Positions 15,235-22,769 of a stretch of DNA of 64,000 nucleotides are shown here, piece by piece; position 1 is the first letter of the stretch, and every line of letters starts with the position of its first letter. Below the pieces are notes generated by a model. That model was not told the DNA's origin and searched no databases. It saw nothing but the letters and a program-made list of their open reading frames with translations. This DNA is from Streptomyces canus (lineage in GTDB: Bacteria; Actinomycetota; Actinomycetes; Streptomycetales; Streptomycetaceae): positions 3,472,001 to 3,536,000 of the forward strand of contig NZ_CP107989.1 in the NCBI RefSeq assembly GCF_041435015.1, written 5' to 3'. The translations under genes were made by a program, and so were the position numbers.

Positions 15235-15744
15235 TCAGTCCTCGTCGAAGTCGCTCGCGGCGACCCGTAGCGGCCGCAGCATCGCGAAGATCTCCGCACA
15301 CTCCTCGGCGTCGTACACGCCGAGCCCGAAGTCCATCGCCATGAGGTCACGCGTGGCGGCCTCGACGACCTCGCGGCCCTTGTCGGTGATGGAGGCGAGG
15401 GTGCCGCGGCCGTCGTTGGGGTTCGGGCGCTTGTCGACCAGACCGGACCTGACCAGGCGGTCCACGGTGTTGGTGACCGACGTGGGATGCACCATCAGCC
15501 GCTCACCGATCTTCGACATCGGCAGCTCGCCGGCCTTGGAGAAGTTGAGCAGCACCAGTGCCTCGTACCGCGCGAACGTCAGCCCGTACGGCTTGACGAC
15601 CGCGTCGACCTCACCGAGCAGGATCTGGTGCGCCCGCATGATGGAGGTGATCGCGGCCATGGACGGCACGTTTCCCCAGCGCTGCTTCCAGAGTTCGTCG
15701 GCGCGGGCGATGGGGTCGAAGGGAAGACTGAGCGGCTTCGGCAC
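15235..15744 (-). CDS. MarR family transcriptional regulator
   Basis: 169 residues, GTG start at 15744. Winged-helix DNA-binding region at about residues 60-125: LTFARYEALVLLNFSKAGEL, then 'MSKIGERLMVHPTSVTNTVD' (recognition helix) and the wing NPNDGRGTLASITDKGREVV. The N-terminus (PFDPIARADELWKQRWG) forms the usual dimerisation helix. The Asp-Gly-Arg wing is canonical. It is co-transcribed with the DUF3817 membrane protein, which it may control; the effector is unknown. Confidence 0.88.
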   Translation of the reverse strand: MPKPLSLPFDPIARADELWKQRWGNVPSMAAITSIMRAHQILLGEVDAVVKPYGLTFARYEALVLLNFSKAGELPMSKIGERLMVHPTSVTNTVDRLVRSGLVDKRPNPNDGRGTLASITDKGREVVEAATRDLMAMDFGLGVYDAEECAEIFAMLRPLRVAASDFDED

Positions 15745-15848
15745 GGCAACGACCTTACCGGCCGGTCACATCGTGGTCAGCACCGTCTCGCCCATCAGAC
15801 GGGGGTGGGTTGTCGGGTGGCTGCGGGTTCGGTGGGGGCGGGCGTTGT

Positions 15849-15870
15849 GCGCAGTTCCCCGCGCCCCTGG
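15849..15870 (-). repeat. Dispersed intergenic repeat, copy 1
   Basis: Reads GCGCAGTTCCCCGCGCCCCT then GG on the plus strand; it is the reverse complement of the copies at 16229 and 20441. This motif is very frequent in Streptomyces intergenic DNA as I recall. Function unknown. Confidence 0.8.
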
Positions 15871-16093
15871 ATGCCTGCGGCGGCCTGCACGGCCCCGGCG
15901 GGGGCGGATGTAGCGCGTGCGGTTCGGTGGGTGGGTCGGGGCCGGGGTGGGGGGTATCCGTCCTCGCTCCGGCGGTTGCTGTCGATTGAGCTGTACTCGG
16001 TAACGGACGCCGGTAGCTGCGGGCGCCCCCCCGTCCCCTGCGCGCCGTACGGAGCCAACGGTTCGCCGGGGCGTGGAGGGCGGTCCGTCCGGT

Positions 16094-16210
16094 GCGCGGT
16101 GCGGCGAAGAGTCCGTCGTGGCGCGCGGTGCGGCGAAGAGTCCGTCGTGGCGCGCGGTGCGGCGAACAGTTCCGTCGTGGCGCGCGAGGTGACGACCGGT
16201 CCGTCATGGC
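16094..16210. repeat. 29-bp tandem repeat, about 3.5 units
   Basis: Units start at 16094, 16123 and 16152 (period exactly 29) with core GCGCGGTGCGGCGAAGAGTC; the third unit has AACAGTT in place of AAGAGT, and a degenerate fourth starts at 16182. No gene is read through it. Confidence 0.85.
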
Positions 16211-16228
16211 GCCGGTGGCTGCGTCTCC

Positions 16229-16250
16229 CCAGGGGCGCGGGGAACTGCGC
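16229..16250 (+). repeat. Dispersed intergenic repeat, copy 2
   Basis: CCAGGGGCGCGGGGAACTGC then GC; inverted relative to copy 1 in the same gap. It is followed by GACCAGCCACAACG, a common extension of this repeat family. Confidence 0.8.
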
Positions 16251-16318
16251 GACCAGCCACAACGCACCCCGCACCCGCCCGACAACCCGACCCGGCACCC
16301 CCCCCATAGGCGCCCGGC

Positions 16319-17233
16319 TCAAGCCCCGCGCACGCGGCTCGCTCCGGTCACCGACATCACCAGGGAGTACAGAGACGTCGTGGCCGCGATGAACATCCGG
16401 TTCCCCTTCGGCCCGCCGAAGGTCACGTTGGCCACCGACTCAGGGACCCGGATGCGGCCGATCAGCGTGCCGTCGGGGGCGTAGCAGTGGATGCCGTCGG
16501 CCAGGGCGGCAGCCCACAGTCGGCCCTCGTCGTCGAAGCGGATGTTGTCGAAGTGGACGCCTTCGCGGGCTTCGGCGAAGACCTTGCCGCCAGAGAGGGT
16601 GCCGTCGGCGTGGATGTCGTACGCGTGGATCCGGGCCGCCCGCGAGTCGGAGACGTACAGCCGCTGCTCGTCGGGGGACAGGATCACCCCGTTGGGCCCG
16701 TCCAGCCCGTCGGCGGCGAGAGACACGTCGCCCGTGGCCGGATCGATCCGGTACACATGGCACGCGCCGATCTCGGACTCGGCCCGGTGCCCCTCGTAGT
16801 CGCTGAGGATGCCGAAGTCCGGGTCGGAGAACCAGACCGTGCCGTCGGAGCGTACGGCGGAGTCGTTCGGGCTGTTCAGGCGCTTGCCCTGATAGCGCTC
16901 GGCCAGCACGGTCACCGTGCCGTCGGGCTCGGTACGGGTGACGCGGCGGTTGCCCTGTTCGCAGCTGACGAGGCGGCCCTGGCCGTCGACGGTGTTGCCG
17001 TTGATGTTGCCCGCCGGGGTGCGGAAGACGCCGACCGTGCCGGTGGCCTCGTCCCAGCGCAGGAGGCGGTCGTTCGGGATGTCGCTCCAGATCAGCTGCC
17101 GCCAGGCGGGCAGGTAGACAGGGCCCTCGGCCCAGCGGCAGTCGCCGTACAGGACCTCCAGCCTGCTGTCGCCGTTGGTACAGGGCTGGAAGCGGTCGTC
17201 CAGGATCTCGTAGAGGCTGTCGGAGCCGGGCAT
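16319..17233 (-). CDS. SMP-30/gluconolactonase/LRE family protein
   Basis: 304 residues. A six-bladed propeller of the SMP-30 family: metal-ligand signatures are 'CRWAEGPVYLPAWRQLIWSD' (Glu), 'NSPNDSAVRSDGTVWFSDPD' (Asn/Asp) and 'GPNGVILSPDEQRLYVSDS' (Asn, Asp). Such enzymes hydrolyse sugar or other lactones using Ca2+ or Zn2+; the substrate cannot be told. No signal peptide, so cytoplasmic. The ATG at 17233 follows a perfect GAGGAGG. It is the last gene of the operon 19342-16319, 32 bp after the TetR stop, and so probably under the twin operators at 19367-19427. Confidence 0.88.
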   Translation of the reverse strand: MPGSDSLYEILDDRFQPCTNGDSRLEVLYGDCRWAEGPVYLPAWRQLIWSDIPNDRLLRWDEATGTVGVFRTPAGNINGNTVDGQGRLVSCEQGNRRVTRTEPDGTVTVLAERYQGKRLNSPNDSAVRSDGTVWFSDPDFGILSDYEGHRAESEIGACHVYRIDPATGDVSLAADGLDGPNGVILSPDEQRLYVSDSRAARIHAYDIHADGTLSGGKVFAEAREGVHFDNIRFDDEGRLWAAALADGIHCYAPDGTLIGRIRVPESVANVTFGGPKGNRMFIAATTSLYSLVMSVTGASRVRGA

Positions 17234-17265
17234 GGTGTCCTCCTCGGGTCGGGGGTGGGACGGGG

Positions 17266-17916
17266 TCAGCGGCGGCCGGTCCTGCGGAGGTGGTGGCGCA
17301 CCGCGCGCTGGGCGACCGGGCCCAGGTCCTCCAGCGCGGCGACGAGCACGCCGAGTTGCTCCAGGGCGTCCAGGGCCGCAGTGGCGCCGGACGCGTCGAC
17401 CCCTTCGTACAGCTCGATGCCCACGAAGGAGGCGGCCACCGCGCGGGCCAGGCCCGCGGGGTCGGCGAACTCCCCGAAGGGCGTGGCCGCGAGGACCCTG
17501 GTGAGGACCTTCTCGATCTCGGCGATCCACAGCTCCAGGCCCGCCGCGGTGGCCGGGCCGAGGGTGGCGTGGGTCTGGGCGCCGGCGAGCAGCTGGCCGA
17601 GGAGGGCCACATGGCCTCCGGCGCGCTCCTCCTCGTGGACCTGCCGTCCCACCGCGAGGAGTTCGGACAGCGAGGTCACGGCGGCCATCCGTTCCCGGTG
17701 GCGGGCCACCGCGCGCTCCGCGCCGTAGCGGCAGGCCGCCGCGAGGAGTTCGTCGACCGAGCCGAAGTGGTAGAAGACCAAGGCCTGGTTGACCCCGGCG
17801 GCCGCAGCGACCGTGCGGGCGGACGTCTTGGCGATGCCCTGTTCGGTGAGGGTGCGCAGGGCGCCTTCCAGGAGTTTGGTCTTGGTCGCCAGGGACTTGG
17901 CGGACTCGGGGCTCAT
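17266..17916 (-). CDS. TetR family regulator, probable repressor of its own operon
   Basis: 216 residues. HTH at about residues 12-58: TKTKLLEGALRTLTEQGIAK, then SARTVAAAAGVNQALVFYHF. 'VNQALVFYHFGSVDELLAA' is the subtype with Phe-Tyr-His-Phe in the recognition helix. The C-terminal domain is alpha-helical and unassigned. Its start overlaps the DUF4166 stop (ATGA) and SMP-30 follows. The two TTGAGCG palindromes upstream of the first gene of this operon are the natural operator for it; autoregulation is an inference. Confidence 0.9.
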   Translation of the reverse strand: MSPESAKSLATKTKLLEGALRTLTEQGIAKTSARTVAAAAGVNQALVFYHFGSVDELLAAACRYGAERAVARHRERMAAVTSLSELLAVGRQVHEEERAGGHVALLGQLLAGAQTHATLGPATAAGLELWIAEIEKVLTRVLAATPFGEFADPAGLARAVAASFVGIELYEGVDASGATAALDALEQLGVLVAALEDLGPVAQRAVRHHLRRTGRR

Positions 17917-18593
17917 GCGCGGGCCTCCTCGCGCACGGGGCGGAGGCCGGGGCGGACTCCGCGGGCCGCGATGTCGCTGTACGTCGCCTCGAAGGAGCCC
18001 TCGTAGCCGAAGAGCGGGCCGAAGTACCGGTTGACGACCCGGACGCTGATGCGGAAACGGCCTGCCCCGTCGTCGTACGACTCCCGCACCTCCGCCGTCG
18101 CGCCGATCAGCTCGGGCACCCGGACGTCCACCACGCCCTCCCGGAACCGGTGCTCCCCGGAGCGGATCAGCAGCGAGCCGTCGGGCTCGGCGCGGAAGTG
18201 GAGCTCGCTGGCCAGGTGCTGGTGGGTGCCGAGGTAGTCGAGAATGCGGTCTCCCTTGGGGCTCAGCACCATCTGGGCGTCGAAGCGGCGCGGGCGACCG
18301 GGCAGGTGGAAAGTGCGCACAAAGGTCACCGTCTCACGACCGTAGGTGTCCGCGTAGGGGACGTTCTCGATCACGAACGGCACGCTCCGCCCCGGTCTCG
18401 GCACCAGGATGTTGCGCGTCGTGCCGAGAGCCAGGAAGGGCTTCACGAAGGCCCCGCCGTGCCAGATGCGGTCCATCACACCCCGGCCGGTGCACGCCTC
18501 ACCGCTGGTCAGGCCGACCGAGAAGCGGCGCTGGAGCTGGGGGTGCAGGCGGTCGAAGTCGGCGCCCATCACGGTGCGGAACATCGAGGTCAT
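17913..18593 (-). CDS. DUF4166 domain protein
   Basis: 226 residues. Family features are visible throughout: 'MGADFDRLHPQLQRRFSVGL', 'GVMDRIWHGGAFVKPFLALG', 'VPFVIENVPYADTYGRETVT', 'GRPRRFDAQMVLSP' and 'DYLGTHQHLASELHF'. DUF4166 has no established activity; the beta-rich layout with a central cavity pattern suggests small-ligand or lipid binding (inference). No signal peptide or membrane span. It is coupled at both ends by 4-bp overlaps (start with the SRPBCC-like gene, stop with tetR), so the three proteins are made together. Confidence 0.85.
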   Translation of the reverse strand: MTSMFRTVMGADFDRLHPQLQRRFSVGLTSGEACTGRGVMDRIWHGGAFVKPFLALGTTRNILVPRPGRSVPFVIENVPYADTYGRETVTFVRTFHLPGRPRRFDAQMVLSPKGDRILDYLGTHQHLASELHFRAEPDGSLLIRSGEHRFREGVVDVRVPELIGATAEVRESYDDGAGRFRISVRVVNRYFGPLFGYEGSFEATYSDIAARGVRPGLRPVREEARA

Positions 18594-19342
18594 CGCGGGG
18601 TCTCCAGGGTGCGCAGGACACGCGGCGTACGCACGCGTGTGACGGGCCGGCGCAGACAGCGGCGGGCGGCCGGGGTGCCGGGCAGGGGTGACGTGAACAG
18701 GGCCAGCGAGATGACGAGGGCGAGGAGGAGTGGCGAGACGTAGGCCATCGACGCCGCCAGTGGGCCGAAGAGGTGCAGGAAGCGCTCCAGGCCGAGTCCG
18801 CCGGCGCCGACGATCACGACGAGGGCGCGGACGAGGATCTCGGCGAGCCAGTTCCGCAGCGCGCGTTCCGGGGTGATCCCGCGTTCCAGCCACAGGCGCA
18901 GCCGGTCGAAGGACCAGGCCGTCGCCCAGCCGATCAGGGGGCGGAAGAGGAGGCGGTCGGCCACGGCGCCGACGCGGCCCCAGCGCGGGCGGTAGTCGTA
19001 TCCGGTGAGGAAGGTGACGCCGTCGCCGTCGGGGAGGTAGCGCCAGTAGCCGCTGCCCTCCGCCAGGAGCGAGAGCGGGTGCGGGGAGGAGAAGCGCAGG
19101 GCGGAGGTGCGGGTGCCGTCGGGGCGTTCCCGCTCCCCCGCGGAGACTCCGGTGCCGGCGATGGTGAGACCGGGCAGCACCCGGGTGGCGTAACGGAAGC
19201 GCTGCGGCTCGCCCTCCGCGCGCGGGAGGTAGGTGATCCGGGTGAAGCGGAGGTCCCAGCGCTGGTGCTGGGACGGTTCCTGCGTCCGGGTCCAGAGATC
19301 GTCGAGATCGGCGCGGATGCGTGCCTCGATGTAGAGCCCCAT
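18590..19342 (-). CDS. SRPBCC-like domain fused to membrane helices
   Basis: 250 residues. The first ~150 read as a START/SRPBCC polyketide-cyclase-like domain ('MGLYIEARIRADLDDLWTRT', 'HQRWDLRFTRITYLPR', 'GYWRYLPDGDGVTFLTGYDY'). A possibly amphipathic segment, then membrane helices at about 165-190 (ILVRALVVIVGAGGLGL) and 200-225 (MAYVSPLLLALVISLALF), and a basic Arg-rich tail follow. A hydrophobic-ligand binder at the membrane is a reasonable guess. It is the first gene of the four-gene operon; the ATG at 19342 lies 24 bp from the first TetR operator. Confidence 0.75.
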   Translation of the reverse strand: MGLYIEARIRADLDDLWTRTQEPSQHQRWDLRFTRITYLPRAEGEPQRFRYATRVLPGLTIAGTGVSAGERERPDGTRTSALRFSSPHPLSLLAEGSGYWRYLPDGDGVTFLTGYDYRPRWGRVGAVADRLLFRPLIGWATAWSFDRLRLWLERGITPERALRNWLAEILVRALVVIVGAGGLGLERFLHLFGPLAASMAYVSPLLLALVISLALFTSPLPGTPAARRCLRRPVTRVRTPRVLRTLETPR

Positions 19343-19366
19343 TGATTCCCCCAGGTGAGCTCGTTA

Positions 19367-19384
19367 TTTGAGCGATCGCTCAAA
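19367..19384. promoter_or_regulatory. TetR operator 1
   Basis: TTTGAGCGATCGCTCAAA, a perfect 18-bp palindrome 24 bp upstream of the first gene of the SRPBCC/DUF4166/TetR/SMP-30 operon. Confidence 0.75.
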
Positions 19385-19409
19385 CACCCTGAGGAGGAAC
19401 GTACACGCT

Positions 19410-19427
19410 TTTGAGCGACCGCTCAAA
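19410..19427. promoter_or_regulatory. TetR operator 2
   Basis: TTTGAGCGACCGCTCAAA, identical to operator 1 except one central base. Centre-to-centre spacing is 43 bp, about four helical turns, so dimers would sit on the same DNA face. Confidence 0.75.
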
Positions 19428-19442
19428 CAGGAGGTACGAGAA

Positions 19443-19468
19443 AACCCCGGCCCGCGCGGGCCGGGGTT
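19443..19468 (-). terminator. Terminator of the thiamine-binding-protein gene
   Basis: Perfect palindrome with arms AACCCCGGCCCGC / GCGGGCCGGGGTT, followed on the minus strand by TT (a T-run of four in all). It lies 20 bases beyond the gene stop and isolates it from the operator region. Confidence 0.85.
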
Positions 19469-19488
19469 CGTGTAGCGGTGAGGCTCGG

Positions 19489-19782
19489 TCAGTCGGCGAG
19501 GTGCCGCTCCACCGTCTCCACCTTGGAGGTCAGACCGTCCGTCACTCCGGGGCGGATGTCCGCCTTGAGCACCAGCGAGACGCGCGGCGCCCGCGCCTCC
19601 ACGGCGGCCACGGCACGCTTGACGACCTCCATGACCTCGTCCCACTCGCCCTCGATCGAGGTGAACATGGCGTCGGTACGGTTCGGCAACCCCGACTCAC
19701 GCACGACTCGCACGGCGTCGGCGACGTACTCCCCGACGTCCTCACCGACCCCCAGCGGGGTCACGGAGAAAGCGACGATCAT
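19489..19782 (-). CDS. MTH1187 family thiamine-binding protein (DUF77)
   Basis: 97 residues, the whole family length. It begins [20 protein letters not shown], with '[19 protein letters not shown]', '[20 protein letters not shown]' and '[13 protein letters not shown]'. Members fold as ferredoxin-like tetramers that bind thiamine or its pyrimidine part in the cytoplasm. The start overlaps the stop of the upstream DUF3817 gene by four bases (ATGA), so both are made from one transcript. No thiamine riboswitch is apparent upstream. Confidence 0.9.
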   Translation of the reverse strand: MIVAFSVTPLGVGEDVGEYVADAVRVVRESGLPNRTDAMFTSIEGEWDEVMEVVKRAVAAVEARAPRVSLVLKADIRPGVTDGLTSKVETVERHLAD

Positions 19783-20129
19783 GCGCCCACAACCCCTTCC
19801 TTCGCCATGCGGGCACGGGAGGCGATGACCGCGTTCTCGGCCTCACGCTTGAGCTTGCGCTCGGCAAAGAAGCCGCCGGTCGGCAGCACGGAGAGCACGA
19901 AGTACCAGATGCCCGTCCTGGCGGCCCACTTGGTGCGGTTCCAGGCGTCGAACCAGAAGATCACGTACAGGATGAACAGGACGCCGTGGACCATGCCCAT
20001 CACCGGCACGGCGTTGAAGTCCGTGGTCCGCTTCAGCACCGAGCAGACGAGCAGGAGCAGGAACGAGATCGCCTCGGGAGCGGAGACCAGGCGGAGGCGT
20101 CGGATGGCGGAGGCTGTCTTGAGGTCCAC
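19779..20129 (-). CDS. DUF3817 family integral membrane protein
   Basis: 116 residues, GTG start at 20129. Three membrane helices: '[18 protein letters not shown]', '[20 protein letters not shown]' and '[20 protein letters not shown]'. It shares the H-G-x-L-(F/Y) and (P)TGGFFAERK landmarks with the paralogue at 14853-15191. Function unknown. Coupled to the thiamine-binding protein gene, suggesting a joint role in cofactor or substrate uptake (inference). Confidence 0.87.
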   Translation of the reverse strand: MDLKTASAIRRLRLVSAPEAISFLLLLVCSVLKRTTDFNAVPVMGMVHGVLFILYVIFWFDAWNRTKWAARTGIWYFVLSVLPTGGFFAERKLKREAENAVIASRARMAKEGVVGA

Positions 20130-20253
20130 GGGTCACCTTCGGTGGGAGGTACGTCGACAGTTTGTGAACGCACGCACAAGCGTCCGTCCATTGTGACAAA
20201 CCGTTCCGGGGAGCCGGGGCATGGGGTCCGACTGGGGTCCGTTGCGGCTGATC

Positions 20254-20275
20254 GCGCAGTTCCCCGCGCCCCTGG
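20254..20275 (-). repeat. Dispersed intergenic repeat, copy 3
   Basis: GCGCAGTTCCCCGCGCCCCT then GG, identical in sequence and orientation to copy 1 at 15849. Confidence 0.8.
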
Positions 20276-20440
20276 GTCGGACTGGTGCACGCACATGCAG
20301 ACGCGTACGGCGGCGAGGGGACGGGGCGGGGGTGTCCGCCCGCAGCGTCCGGCGTCCGTCACCGAGCCCTGCTCAAGGGGCCGAGCCACCGGACCGAGGA
20401 CGGATACCCCCCACCGAACCGGCAGCTGCGCCGCAGGCAT

Positions 20441-20461
20441 CAGGGGCGCGGGGAACTGCGC
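20441..20461 (+). repeat. Dispersed intergenic repeat, copy 4
   Basis: CAGGGGCGCGGGGAACTGCG then C, inverted relative to copy 3; the two flank about 165 bp, as copies 1 and 2 flank about 360 bp in the other gap. Confidence 0.8.
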
Positions 20462-20592
20462 AAAACGCCCGCCCCCACGCACTCGCACCCGCACAGGCCG
20501 CCGCAGGCGCCCCGCACCCTGGGGGACCACTCAGGGTGCGACTCCACCCGCAGGACCTGTCGGCGCGGGCTCGCGCCAGCTACCTTCACTCC

Positions 20593-21231
20593 GTGGCGAT
20601 GTTCCGACTTCAAGGCAGCAAGGTGCTGGCCGTCGACATGACCGGGGACGCCGTGAAGGCGAAGAACGGCTCGATGGTCGCGTACGACGGGCAGATGGCG
20701 TTCAAGAAGATGAGCGGCGGGGGTGAGGGGATCCGGGGGATGGTGACCCGGCGGATCACCGGCGAGCAGATGACCGTGATGGAGGTGTCGGGGCACGGGA
20801 CGTGCTGGTTCGCGGACCGGGCCTCGGAGATCAACCTCGTCGGCCTCCAGGGGGACAAGCTGTACGTGGAGTCGAGCAATCTGCTCGCGACGGACGCCGG
20901 ACTCAGGACCGGCACCAGCTTCACCGGCCTGCGCGGCGCCTCACAGGGCAACGGCCTGTTCACGACCACGGTCGAGGGACACGGCCAGGCCGCGATCATG
21001 TCGGACGGCCCGGCGGTCGTGCTGCGGGTCAGCCGCCAGTACCCGCTGACCGTCGACCCCGGCGCCTACATCGCCCACCAGGGCAACCTCAGCCAGTCCT
21101 TCCAGTCCGGTGTGACGTTCCGCACGTTCATGGGCGAGGGCGGCGGCGAGGCCTTCCAGATCCGCTTCGAGGGCGACGGCCTGGTGTACGTCCAGCCCAG
21201 CGAGCGGAACACGATCGCGGGGGATGTGTGA
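20593..21231 (+). CDS. AIM24 family protein, first of three
   Basis: 212 residues from the GTG at 20593 (210 from the ATG at 20599). The beta-rich AIM24/TerD-like fold is indicated by the regular 'SMVAYDGQMAFKKMSG', 'VMEVSGHGTCWFADRASEIN', 'DKLYVESSNLLATDAG', 'GLFTTTVEGHGQAAIMSDGP' and C-terminal 'GDGLVYVQPSERNTI' pattern. The family is named after a yeast mitochondrial protein; the bacterial role is unknown. There is no Shine-Dalgarno, and a TACCTT -10 box at 20581-20586 fits leaderless initiation at 20593. The next gene's start lies at its stop. Confidence 0.85.
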   Translation: MAMFRLQGSKVLAVDMTGDAVKAKNGSMVAYDGQMAFKKMSGGGEGIRGMVTRRITGEQMTVMEVSGHGTCWFADRASEINLVGLQGDKLYVESSNLLATDAGLRTGTSFTGLRGASQGNGLFTTTVEGHGQAAIMSDGPAVVLRVSRQYPLTVDPGAYIAHQGNLSQSFQSGVTFRTFMGEGGGEAFQIRFEGDGLVYVQPSERNTIAGDV

Positions 21232-21232
21232 C

Positions 21233-21883
21233 ATGCCCTTCCGTGAGATCAACTCCAAGATGGTCGAGGCGACCGTCCTGCCGGGCCAGCGGCTGTTCAG
21301 CCAGCGCGGCGCGATGCTGGCGTACAAGGGCGAGGTGTCCTTCACGCCGAACATCCAGGGCGGCCAGGGCGGCGTCATGTCGATGATCGGCCGCCGCGTG
21401 GCCAACGAGGACACGCCTCTGATGACCGTCGAGGGCAGCGGGACCGTCCTGTTCGGGCACGGCGGCCACCACGTCACGGTCATCAACCTCACCGGCGACA
21501 CCCTGTACGTCGAGGCGGACCGCCTGCTCGCCTTCGAGGGCACCCTCCAGCAGGGCACCATGTTCATGGGCTCGCAGGGCGGCGTCATGGGCATGGTGCG
21601 CGGCCAGATCAGCGGCCAGGGGCTCTTCACGACCACGCTCAAGGGCCACGGCTCGGTGGCCGTCATGGCCCACGGCGGCGTCTTCGAGGTCCCCATCACC
21701 CCCCAGCGCCCGGTCCACGTCGACCCGCAGGCCTACGTCGCCCACCACGGCGACGTCCGCAACAAGCTGTCGACGGCGCTCGGCTGGCGCGACATGGTGG
21801 GCCGCGGCTCCGGCGAGGCCTTCCAGCTGGAGCTCAGCGGGCACGGCGCGGTGTACGTCCAGGCCTCGGAGGAGAAGCTGTGA
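21233..21883 (+). CDS. AIM24 family protein, second of three
   Basis: 216 residues from the ATG at 21233. It is clearly paralogous to the flanking genes: 'FSQRGAMLAYKGEVSFTPNI', 'LMTVEGSGTVLFGHGGHHVT', 'DTLYVEADRLLAFEGTLQQG', 'GLFTTTLKGHGSVAVMAHGG', 'GEAFQLELSGHGAVYVQASE'. No signal peptide or membrane helix. An ATG at 21224 is in frame, but the GCGGGGG at 21217-21223 would abut it; 21233 gives nine bases of spacing. Its stop overlaps the third gene's GTG by four bases. Confidence 0.87.
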   Translation: MPFREINSKMVEATVLPGQRLFSQRGAMLAYKGEVSFTPNIQGGQGGVMSMIGRRVANEDTPLMTVEGSGTVLFGHGGHHVTVINLTGDTLYVEADRLLAFEGTLQQGTMFMGSQGGVMGMVRGQISGQGLFTTTLKGHGSVAVMAHGGVFEVPITPQRPVHVDPQAYVAHHGDVRNKLSTALGWRDMVGRGSGEAFQLELSGHGAVYVQASEEKL

Positions 21884-22677
21884 GCCACTACCCGGGCGCG
21901 GGCCCCACCGTGTACGACCCGATGACCCTGCCGTCGGACGACAACGTCAACAACTACACCTTCTGCGTGGAGCTCAAGGGGAGCCAGTGGTTCCTGCAGA
22001 AGGGGAAGATGATCGCCTACTACGGCCAGATGGATTTCAACGGCATCGGACACGGCCGTCTCGACGGTCTCATCCGTACGTCGTTCCATTCGCCTCTGCA
22101 CGCGAGCGACTGGGTCGTGGCACAGGGATCGGGCAAGATGCTCCTCGCCGACCGGGCCTTCGACGTCAATTCGTACGACCTCGAAGACGGCAACCTGACC
22201 ATTCGCTCGGGCAACCTGCTCGCTTTTCAGCCAAGTCTCGCGTTGAAGCAGTCGATCGTGCCGGGCTTCCTGACTCTCATCGGAACCGGAAAGTTCGTGG
22301 CCGCCTCCAACGGCCCGGTGGTGTTCATGGAGCCCCCGATCCGGGTGGACCCGCAAGCGCTTGTGGGCTGGGCCGACTGTCCCTCACCGTGCCACCACTA
22401 CGACCACGGCTACATGACCGGTCTGATGGGCGGTCTACGTGCGATGACGGGCCTCGGCGGGGAATCCGGGGAGGAGCACCAGTTCGAGTTCGTGGGGGCC
22501 GGCACCGTACTGCTCCAGTCGACGGAGGTTCTGATGGCCGAGCAGGCCGTCGGAGCGACTCCGCAGCAGGCCGGAGTACCCGGCGGCCACGGGGCGCCCA
22601 CCGGGCATCCGCAGCAGCCGGGGGCACCGCGCCTTCCCGGACAGCTGGGGGACCTCCAGCGTCGCTTCGGGCTGTGA
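21880..22677 (+). CDS. AIM24 family protein, third of three, with C-terminal extension
   Basis: 265 residues. The AIM24 core ('SQWFLQKGKMIAYYGQMDFN', 'VVAQGSGKMLLADRAFDVNS', 'LTIRSGNLLAFQPSLALKQS', 'EHQFEFVGAGTVLLQSTEVL') is followed by a roughly 45-residue Gly/Pro/Gln-rich tail missing from its two paralogues, and it carries a Cys/His cluster CPSPCHHYDHGY near residue 168 that could bind metal. The GTG start overlaps the preceding stop, so the three are one coupled unit, probably a hetero-oligomer (inference). A 92-bp gap follows before the MarR gene. Confidence 0.87.
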   Translation: MSHYPGAGPTVYDPMTLPSDDNVNNYTFCVELKGSQWFLQKGKMIAYYGQMDFNGIGHGRLDGLIRTSFHSPLHASDWVVAQGSGKMLLADRAFDVNSYDLEDGNLTIRSGNLLAFQPSLALKQSIVPGFLTLIGTGKFVAASNGPVVFMEPPIRVDPQALVGWADCPSPCHHYDHGYMTGLMGGLRAMTGLGGESGEEHQFEFVGAGTVLLQSTEVLMAEQAVGATPQQAGVPGGHGAPTGHPQQPGAPRLPGQLGDLQRRFGL

Positions 22678-22769
22678 GCGGTAGTCTGCGGAGTGTGACA
22701 TCGAACGCGTGCGCACAGTCACACCACCCTCATTAGTTCGCCTTTCAACATTTTAGGTAGACTTCATTC

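Larger units (their letters stand above)
15745..16318. other. Gene-free region with intergenic repeats
   Basis: 574 bases between the MarR gene and the SMP-30 gene without a believable gene. It contains two inverted copies of a 22-bp repeat core (15849-15870 and 16229-16250), a longer block (about 15849-16034) matching in reverse complement the block at 20330-20461, and a 29-bp tandem repeat (16094-16210). Confidence 0.7.
20130..20592. other. Gene-free region with intergenic repeats
   Basis: 463 bases between the DUF3817 gene and the AIM24 cluster. It contains two inverted copies of the 22-bp repeat core (20254-20275, 20441-20461). About 20330-20461 corresponds in reverse complement to 15849-16034, sharing GAGGACGGATACCCCCCACC and GGCGTCCGTCACCGAG-like segments. 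No believable coding frame. Confidence 0.7.

Noticed and set aside
16094..16210. CRISPR array
   Set aside because: The 29-bp units are directly adjacent with no spacers and there are no cas genes.
15849..20461. Insertion sequence bounded by the repeats
   Set aside because: No transposase; the genes between are ordinary core-type genes.
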